Origin: Gemmatimonas sp.
Lineage (GTDB): Bacteria; Gemmatimonadota; Gemmatimonadetes; Gemmatimonadales; Gemmatimonadaceae
Assembly: GCF_021298855.1 (NCBI RefSeq)
Contig: NZ_JAJTHI010000005.1
Span: forward strand, 1 to 64,000
Length of the DNA stretch: 64,000 bases
Direction of reading: 5' to 3'
How positions within the stretch are numbered: position 1 is the first letter of the stretch; each line of letters starts with the position of its first letter. The translations under genes and the position numbers were made by a program. The notes beneath the pieces are model-generated. The model saw only the letters and a program-made list of their open reading frames with translations, was not told where the DNA came from and did no database searches. Shown piece after piece: positions 58,904 through 64,000 of the stretch.

Positions 58904-60433
58904 ATGACCAGCCTTGCCGTGACGACCGGCAGCAACGGCGGCGGCGTCCAGGCGGCCGCCGCGTCGCGGGACCCTTACAAGGAGCGGCGACCGCCCTGGT
59001 CCGAAGAGGCCGAGCAGGCCGTGCTGGGGGCCATGCTGCTCGATGCGGATGCCATCCTCCGCGCCGGCGAGCACGTGGACGACACCATGTTCTACCGCGA
59101 GGGGCATCGCCGGCTGTTCCGCGCCATGCTGGCCATTACCGAACGCGGCAGTGTCGTTGATCCGCTCACGTTGGCCGACGAACTCGAACGGCGCGGGGAG
59201 CTGGAGCATGCCGGCGGCCGCGAGTATCTGGCCTTCCTGCTCGACGCCGTGCCCACGGTCGCCAACGTGGAGTATCACGCGAAGATCGTGAAGGAAAAGG
59301 CGCTGCTGCGCCGGCTGATCGAGGTGAGCACCGAGATCGTACAGGAGGCCTTCGAAGGGCGCATCACCGCCGGCGATCTGCTCGACAACGCCGAGTCGCG
59401 CATCTTCTCTCTCGGCCAGAGCAAGGAAAAGGGGGGCTTCGCCCGCATCAAGGAACTGCTGTGGCCCGCCATGGAGAAGCTGGAACTGCTCGCGCAGCGC
59501 GATCAGGCGGTCACCGGTGTACCCACCGGATTCGTGGAACTCGACCACATGACCTCGGGGCTGCAGCCGGCCGATCTCGTGATTGTGGCCGCCCGTCCCT
59601 CCATGGGCAAGACGGCCTTCACGCTCAACATCGCGCAGCACGCCGCGATCACCGCCAAGGTGCCGGTGGCCTTCTTCTCGCTCGAAATGAGCAAGGAGTC
59701 ATTGGTCCAGCGTATGCTGGCTGCGGAGGCGCTCATTGACGCCCAGGCGCTGCGTAAAGGTGGGAGGGCGCTCGACGAATCGATGCCACGTCTGGCGCAG
59801 GCCGCGGGTATCCTGAGTCATGCGCCCATCTACATCGACGATACCCCCGGCATTACCCTGCTCGACATGCGCGCCAAGGCACGCCGACTCAAGGCCGAAC
59901 ACGATCTCGGCCTCATCATCGTGGATTACCTGCAGCTCATGACGGGTCCGGCGGGTGTGGAGAACCGGCAGCAGGAAGTGTCGCAGATCTCGCGCGGCCT
60001 CAAGGCGCTGGCAAAGGAGCTCAGTGTGCCGGTCGTGGCGCTGTCCCAGCTGTCGCGCGCCCCCGAACAGCGCACCGGCGACGACAAGGGGCGCCCGCAG
60101 CTCTCCGACCTGCGTGAGTCGGGGGCCATCGAGCAGGACGCCGACGTGATCATGTTCATCTTCCGGCAGGAGGTGTATGCCGAGCGGGACGAGAACGGTC
60201 GCCTCAAGGATCCGAGCATCGAGGGGCGCGCGGAGATCATCATCGGCAAGCAGCGCAACGGTCCCATCGGCAGCGCCCGGTTGTTCTACCACAAGCAGTA
60301 CACGCGGTTCGACAACTTCTCGCCCCGGCAGCCGCCGCCGGAGTACGGGGGAGGCGGGTATGGTGGCGGGGGCTTCGGGGGGCCCAAGCTGGTGAAGGGT
60401 GGCGACGATGACTTCGGCGGTACGCCATTCTGA
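58904..60433 (+). CDS. dnaB: Replicative DNA helicase DnaB
   Basis: 509 residues from ATG 58904 (a TTG lies two codons earlier). Hexameric 5'-3' helicase at the fork. N-terminal primase-binding domain (PWSEEAEQAVLGAMLLDADA); RecA-like core with Walker A ARPSMGKTAFTLNIAQHAA, FSLEMSKESLVQRMLAAEA, Walker B IIVDYLQLM and arginine finger region PQLSDLRESGAIEQDADVIM. No intein is present in the P-loop. The C-terminus is an added glycine-rich tail (YGGGGYGGGGFGGPK) that ends GGDDDFGGTPF, which resembles the acidic tip of single-strand binding protein. Confidence 0.96.
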   Translation: MTSLAVTTGSNGGGVQAAAASRDPYKERRPPWSEEAEQAVLGAMLLDADAILRAGEHVDDTMFYREGHRRLFRAMLAITERGSVVDPLTLADELERRGELEHAGGREYLAFLLDAVPTVANVEYHAKIVKEKALLRRLIEVSTEIVQEAFEGRITAGDLLDNAESRIFSLGQSKEKGGFARIKELLWPAMEKLELLAQRDQAVTGVPTGFVELDHMTSGLQPADLVIVAARPSMGKTAFTLNIAQHAAITAKVPVAFFSLEMSKESLVQRMLAAEALIDAQALRKGGRALDESMPRLAQAAGILSHAPIYIDDTPGITLLDMRAKARRLKAEHDLGLIIVDYLQLMTGPAGVENRQQEVSQISRGLKALAKELSVPVVALSQLSRAPEQRTGDDKGRPQLSDLRESGAIEQDADVIMFIFRQEVYAERDENGRLKDPSIEGRAEIIIGKQRNGPIGSARLFYHKQYTRFDNFSPRQPPPEYGGGGYGGGGFGGPKLVKGGDDDFGGTPF

Positions 60434-61830
60434 TGGCGAAGGCGAAGACCGTGTATGCCTGCACCGAGTGCGGGGCGCAGTTCCCCAAGTGGGCGGGGCG
60501 CTGCGACGCGTGCGCGGCATGGAACACGCTGGCCGAGGAAGTCGTGGCCACGGTGCCCGCCAGCAAGCGCACCCAGGCTCGCCAATCGGCGGGAGTGGCC
60601 GGCAGCACGGTGGCACTGGGCCGTGTCACCACCGCGGACACGCCGCGGTATCGCACCGGGCTCGACGAATTCGACTTCGTGCTCGGGGGCGGCATCGTGC
60701 CCGGCAGCATGGTCCTCGTGGGTGGGGAGCCTGGCATCGGCAAGAGTACGCTGCTGCTGCAGGTGGCGGCCCGGTTGCAGGGTGCAGGGCACCCCACGTT
60801 GTATGTCTCGGGAGAAGAGAGCGCGCTGCAGGTGCGGCTCCGCGCCGATCGCCTGGCGGAGGATGCGAGCAGTGTCGCGTTGCTCACGGAAACGTCGTTG
60901 GAGACGATCCTGGCGACGGCCGCGCAGCCGGCTACCGACGGCCGCCCGGTACGCTGCGTGATCGTGGACTCCATTCAGACGGTGCACACCGAACTGCTGG
61001 AAGGCGCACCGGGCAACGTGGGGCAGGTGCGCGAGTGCGCGGCGCGGCTCATGCGGTTTGCCAAGGACACCAACACCACGGTGTTCGTCATCGGGCACGT
61101 GACGAAGGGGGGCGGCATTGCCGGGCCGAAAACGCTCGAGCACATCGTGGATACGGTGCTGTACTTCGAGGGTGACGGCACGCTTGATCATCGCGTCCTG
61201 CGTGCCACGAAGAACCGCTTCGGCAGTGTCGACGAGATCGGCGTCTTCCGCATGGTGGGCAGCGGGCTCGTGCCGGTGGAAAACCCGTCGGCCCTCTTCC
61301 TGGGGGATCGTCGCGATGTGGCCAGCGGCAGTGCCGTCTGCGCGCTGATGGAAGGCACGCGCCCCGTGCTCGTGGAGGTGCAGGCACTGGCCGCGCGCGC
61401 CGGCTTCGGCACGCCGCAGCGTGTGGCCAACGGCATCGATTCGCGACGCCTCGCACTGCTGCTGGCAGTGCTCGACAAACGCGGCGGCGTTTCCTGCGCG
61501 CAGCTCGACGTGTTCTGCAACATCGTGGGCGGCATGCGGGTGCAGGAGCCCGGCGTGGACCTCGCCATCGCGGCGGCGCTCGCGTCCAGCGTCGTGGACC
61601 GGCCACTGCCGGCGCAGGCCATCTTCCTCGGCGAGTTGGGACTGGGTGGCGAGGTCCGTCCCGTGTCGCAGGCCGAACGCCGCCTCACCGAGGCCGCCAA
61701 GCTGGGGATGACCACGGCGTACCTGTCGGACCGTGCCGTGCCGCGACGGGCACCGGGCGACATGCAGCTCATTGGCGTGCGCACGCTCTCCGACGTGCTG
61801 CAACGCACGGTGGGCAAGGACGCGGCATGA
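60433..61830 (+). CDS. radA: DNA repair protein RadA
   Basis: 465 residues. Branch-migration ATPase in recombinational repair. N-terminal zinc finger YACTECGAQFPKWAGRCDAC; Walker A GGEPGIGKSTLLLQVA; the RadA-specific motif KNRFGSVDEIGVF; and a C-terminal Lon-like domain starting near RAGFGTPQRVANGIDSRRL. Overlaps dnaB by a single base (TGATG), a pairing that suggests joint synthesis of helicase and repair ATPase. Confidence 0.96.
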   Translation: MAKAKTVYACTECGAQFPKWAGRCDACAAWNTLAEEVVATVPASKRTQARQSAGVAGSTVALGRVTTADTPRYRTGLDEFDFVLGGGIVPGSMVLVGGEPGIGKSTLLLQVAARLQGAGHPTLYVSGEESALQVRLRADRLAEDASSVALLTETSLETILATAAQPATDGRPVRCVIVDSIQTVHTELLEGAPGNVGQVRECAARLMRFAKDTNTTVFVIGHVTKGGGIAGPKTLEHIVDTVLYFEGDGTLDHRVLRATKNRFGSVDEIGVFRMVGSGLVPVENPSALFLGDRRDVASGSAVCALMEGTRPVLVEVQALAARAGFGTPQRVANGIDSRRLALLLAVLDKRGGVSCAQLDVFCNIVGGMRVQEPGVDLAIAAALASSVVDRPLPAQAIFLGELGLGGEVRPVSQAERRLTEAAKLGMTTAYLSDRAVPRRAPGDMQLIGVRTLSDVLQRTVGKDAA

Positions 61831-61885
61831 CCCCCGCGCGCCTGCGGCCGTACCCGATCCTTCACCGTCTTTCCCTCGATCCTGC

Positions 61886-62671
61886 ATGAGCGATACCGAA
61901 CTGCCGCCGCCGCGTCGCGTCATTCCGCCGCCGGTCATCGCCTCGCGCGGTGATGTGACGACCAAGGACATGGGCGTGGCGCGCGATGTCGGGGTGGTCA
62001 TCGTCGCCGGCGGCTCCGGTTCGCGAACCGGCAGCGCCGAACTCAAGCAGTTCCGGTGGGTGTCGGGCAAACCGGCGCTGCTGCACAGCGTGCAGGCATT
62101 CATGGCGCGCCCCGACGTGGGCGTGGTGGTGGTCGTGCTCCCCAAGGCGTACGCTGCCGATCCGCCGCCCTGGCTGTTTCAGTGCGATGTGGATCGGCTG
62201 CTGGTGTCGGTGGGGGGGCGCGAGCGGCACGAGAGCGTCGTGAACGGTCTCGAGGATCTGCCGGAGGAGATCGCGATTGCGGTGGTACACGACGCGGCCC
62301 GGCCGTTGATCACCGACGCCACGATCGATCGGGTCATTGCCGAGGCGCGACGCGGGCGTGGTGCCATCGCGGCGCTCCCCGTCGTGGACACGCTCAAGGA
62401 AGTCGACGATCAGGGACGCATCGTGCGCACGGTCGATCGGGCGCGCTTGTGGCGGGCCCAGACCCCGCAGGCCTTTCCCCGGGAGATGCTGGAGCAGGCG
62501 CATGTTGCCGCGCGACGAGACGGCATTGGCGCCACCGACGACGCGGCCCTCTGCGAGCGGCTCGGCTTCGAAGTGGTGGTGGTGCGTGGCAGCGAACGGG
62601 GCATGAAGATCACGGAAGAGGCCGACTTCGCTCGCGCCGACGCGCTCAGCCTGCTGTCGGACGAACCGTGA
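61886..62671 (+). CDS. ispD: 2-C-methyl-D-erythritol 4-phosphate cytidylyltransferase
   Basis: 261 residues from ATG 61886; an internal ATG at 61970 (MGVARDVGVV) would give the usual ~233. MEP-pathway enzyme using CTP. Nucleotide site: VVIVAGGSGSRTGSAELKQF; then VSVGGRERHESVVNGL, VVHDAARPLITDATID and RAQTPQAFPREML. The nucleotide loop has Gly-Ser-Gly-Ser-Arg in place of the common Gly-x-Gly-x-Arg-Met. The N-terminal ~28 residues are Pro/Arg-rich and probably disordered. IspF is not next to it. Confidence 0.93.
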   Translation: MSDTELPPPRRVIPPPVIASRGDVTTKDMGVARDVGVVIVAGGSGSRTGSAELKQFRWVSGKPALLHSVQAFMARPDVGVVVVVLPKAYAADPPPWLFQCDVDRLLVSVGGRERHESVVNGLEDLPEEIAIAVVHDAARPLITDATIDRVIAEARRGRGAIAALPVVDTLKEVDDQGRIVRTVDRARLWRAQTPQAFPREMLEQAHVAARRDGIGATDDAALCERLGFEVVVVRGSERGMKITEEADFARADALSLLSDEP

Positions 62672-63351
62672 TGTCGTGGGCCGATCGCAGCGGGATGACC
62701 GTGCCGTTCTGGTCTCCGGCGGAGATCGACGGTGCGCTGCGTGGGATCGTGGCACACCTCGCGGAGCGACGTGTGCTGGCGTACCCCACGGAAACGGTCT
62801 ACGGGTTCGGGACCGCGGTCGATCAGGCGTCCATCGACGCGCTCGTTCGCATGAAGGGGCGTCCGCCAGGAAAGCCGTTTCTGCTGCTCATTGGCGACCC
62901 TCAGCAGGTGCATCGGCTCGACCTGCACCTGCCGCCTTATGCGGCGCATCTGGCCGCGCGCTTCTGGCCCGGTCCGCTCACCCTGGTACTCCGTGGCGGC
63001 GACGGGAGGGTCCCGCCGCGTTTGCGCGGTCCCGAAGGCGGTGTCGCGGTCCGCTTCACGCCGCATGCCGGCCTGCAGCGCCTGCTGCGCTTCTACGGCG
63101 AGCCGATCACCAGCACGAGTGCCAACCGACCGGGGGTCCCGCCCGCCATGGCGGCATCGGAAATCATCGCGCAGTGGCCCGAGGAGATTCGGGCGGGGCT
63201 CCTGCATGTGCTGGACGGCGGGCGGCTGGTCCCGTCCGCGCCCTCCACGGTCGTGGACTGCACCGGCCGCCGGCCACGTATCATTCGTCCCGGAGTCCTG
63301 TCGGCGCCTGTGCTGCGCACCATCGTCCCCGATCTGGTGGGAGATACCTGA
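62671..63351 (+). CDS. tsaC: Sua5/YciO/YrdC family, threonylcarbamoyl-AMP synthase
   Basis: 226 residues from ATG 62671 (TGATG with ispD); ATG 62695 is also possible. It makes threonylcarbamoyl-AMP for t6A37 of tRNA. Motifs: RRVLAYPTETVYGFGTAV, VRMKGRPPGKPFLLLI (the K-x-R-x3-K-P site), PGPLTLVLRGG and EPITSTSANRPGVPP. The length is the YrdC-domain form without the Sua5 C-terminal domain. Gene order with the phosphatase downstream is common in several phyla. Confidence 0.9.
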   Translation: MSWADRSGMTVPFWSPAEIDGALRGIVAHLAERRVLAYPTETVYGFGTAVDQASIDALVRMKGRPPGKPFLLLIGDPQQVHRLDLHLPPYAAHLAARFWPGPLTLVLRGGDGRVPPRLRGPEGGVAVRFTPHAGLQRLLRFYGEPITSTSANRPGVPPAMAASEIIAQWPEEIRAGLLHVLDGGRLVPSAPSTVVDCTGRRPRIIRPGVLSAPVLRTIVPDLVGDT

Positions 63352-63806
63352 TGCATCTGCTCTTCGTGTGCACCGGCAATACCTGTCGCAGTCCCATGGC
63401 CGAAGTCATCGCGCGGCGCCTGTTTGCCGAGCGCGACGTGGCGGACGTGACGATCAGCAGTGCGGGCACAAGCGCCTGGCCCGGCTCGCCGGCATCTGAC
63501 GGGGCGCTGCTGGTGGCGCTCGAGCACGGCCTTACCCTCGGGGAGCACCGAGCGCGCCAGCTGTCACCGGAGCTGGTGGCGTCGGCGGACCTCATCCTGA
63601 CCATGGGACCGCACCATCTGGAGCGCGCGGAAGCGCTGGGGGGAAGCGGGCGATCGTATCTGCTCACCGGCTTCGTGGGCGGCAAGGGGCGCCCGGTGAG
63701 CGACCCCTTCGGCGGCGATCTCGAGGTGTACCGCGCGACCTACGCGGAGCTCGAGCGGGAGATCGCGGCCATCGTGGAGAAGCTGGCCGAACGGCGTCCG
63801 TCGTGA
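63351..63806 (+). CDS. Low-molecular-weight protein-tyrosine phosphatase family
   Basis: 151 residues. Active-site loop CTGNTCRSPMAE is the C-x5-R-S motif at residues 7-14; the general acid is in VSDPFGGDLEVYRATYAELE (Asp-Pro). It may act on tyrosine or on arginine phosphate: the Thr in CTGNTCRSP is found in arginine phosphatases (YwlE), so this is a real alternative. It overlaps tsaC by TGATG; Sua5-YwlE neighbours are also known in Bacillus. Confidence 0.9.
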   Translation: MHLLFVCTGNTCRSPMAEVIARRLFAERDVADVTISSAGTSAWPGSPASDGALLVALEHGLTLGEHRARQLSPELVASADLILTMGPHHLERAEALGGSGRSYLLTGFVGGKGRPVSDPFGGDLEVYRATYAELEREIAAIVEKLAERRPS

Positions 63807-63822
63807 ACCAGCGCGGGTAACG

Positions 63823-64000
63823 ATGCGCGAGGTCGTCGAGCCGCGAGCGCGGGACGCGCCGTCCGCGCTGGTCATCATGGGGGAACCGGTGGCGCGGTCG
63901 CTGTCGCCGACCTTTCAGAATGCGGCCCTGCGCCATGCCGGACGCGCCGTCGAGTACACGCGTTGCGAGGTGGCCTCCGCGGCGCTGGGGCAGACGGTGG
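63823..64000 (+). CDS. aroE: Shikimate dehydrogenase, N-terminal part; runs off the window
   Basis: At least 59 residues from ATG 63823, with no stop before the window edge. The start of the fold is clear: LVIMGEPVARSLSPTFQNAA corresponds to the AroE shikimate-binding motif G-x-P-x-x-x-S-x-S-P-x-x-x-N, and LRHAGRAVEYTRCEV follows as usual. The NADP domain lies beyond the window. It is 16 bases after the phosphatase. Confidence 0.88.
   Translation, partial: MREVVEPRARDAPSALVIMGEPVARSLSPTFQNAALRHAGRAVEYTRCEVASAALGQTV

Overview
The window is 64 kb of gene-dense, GC-rich (high-GC codon use throughout) bacterial chromosome with no insertion sequence, prophage, integron or CRISPR array that I can see. 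Lipoprotein and outer-membrane-type proteins (a TonB-plug receptor, a barrel-like protein, a lipobox HtrA) indicate a diderm. The gene set (small PurL with separate PurS/PurQ, Asp-Ser-Val-rich exported proteins, BLUF, mutase operon, the tmRNA tag) makes me think of Gemmatimonadota, close to Gemmatimonas; that taxonomic guess is inference and was not checked by a search. More than twenty neighbouring gene pairs overlap by 1-4 bases (ATGA, GTGA or TGATG), so most of the window is built from translationally coupled operons.

Layout. 0-0.34 kb: 3' part of tmRNA with a strong terminator. 0.37-13.5 kb (minus strand): a probable single long unit truA - htrA - purB - purC - small membrane ORF - pssA - purS - purQ - purL - purF - ppdK, that is de novo purine synthesis wrapped around a phosphatidylserine synthase and an envelope protease. 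The htrA reading frame is broken at a run of ten C (minus strand). 13.6-24.4 kb: tryptophan genes mixed with signalling genes: GAF protein, trpD, (lexA opposite), trpC, trpF, trpB, a HEAT-repeat protein, an HD-GYP protein, trpA, yqeK and a LytR_C protein. The HEAT and HD-GYP proteins appear to share an N-terminal module and split trpB from trpA. 24.3-26.3 kb (minus): rlmN and an outer-membrane-like protein. 26.5-32.0 kb: aspS, phoH, ybeY and two CNNM/CorC-like CBS proteins.

32.0-42.9 kb: an acyl-CoA module: MeaB-type GTPase, a B12-dependent mutase in two subunits, a carboxyltransferase subunit, an AtuA-like pair, then a U32 peptidase. The mutase carries the Phe/Gln pair of isobutyryl-CoA mutase in place of the Tyr/Arg pair of methylmalonyl-CoA mutase. 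A blue-light BLUF sensor gene and a methyltransferase lie between the two mutase subunit genes. 43-46 kb: recQ and an acyl-CoA dehydrogenase. 46.4-48.8 kb: RNase E/G, ribosomal proteins L21 and L27. 48.9-52 kb: a helical hypothetical protein, a glycerophosphodiesterase, and an ECF sigma / zinc anti-sigma / Spy-like periplasmic protein trio. 52-52.3 kb: tRNA-Leu(CAA) and tRNA-Asn(GTT). 52.4-55.9 kb: leucyl aminopeptidase and a TonB-plug receptor. 55.9-64 kb: yicC, gmk, rpoZ, family-4 uracil-DNA glycosylase, dnaB, radA, ispD, sua5, a low-molecular-weight phosphatase and the start of aroE.

The observations most worth following are the trp operon carrying a paired HEAT/HD-GYP signalling module, the predicted isobutyryl-CoA mutase locus with a BLUF photoreceptor, the poly-C frameshift in htrA, and the unlisted 53-residue membrane ORF inside the purine operon.
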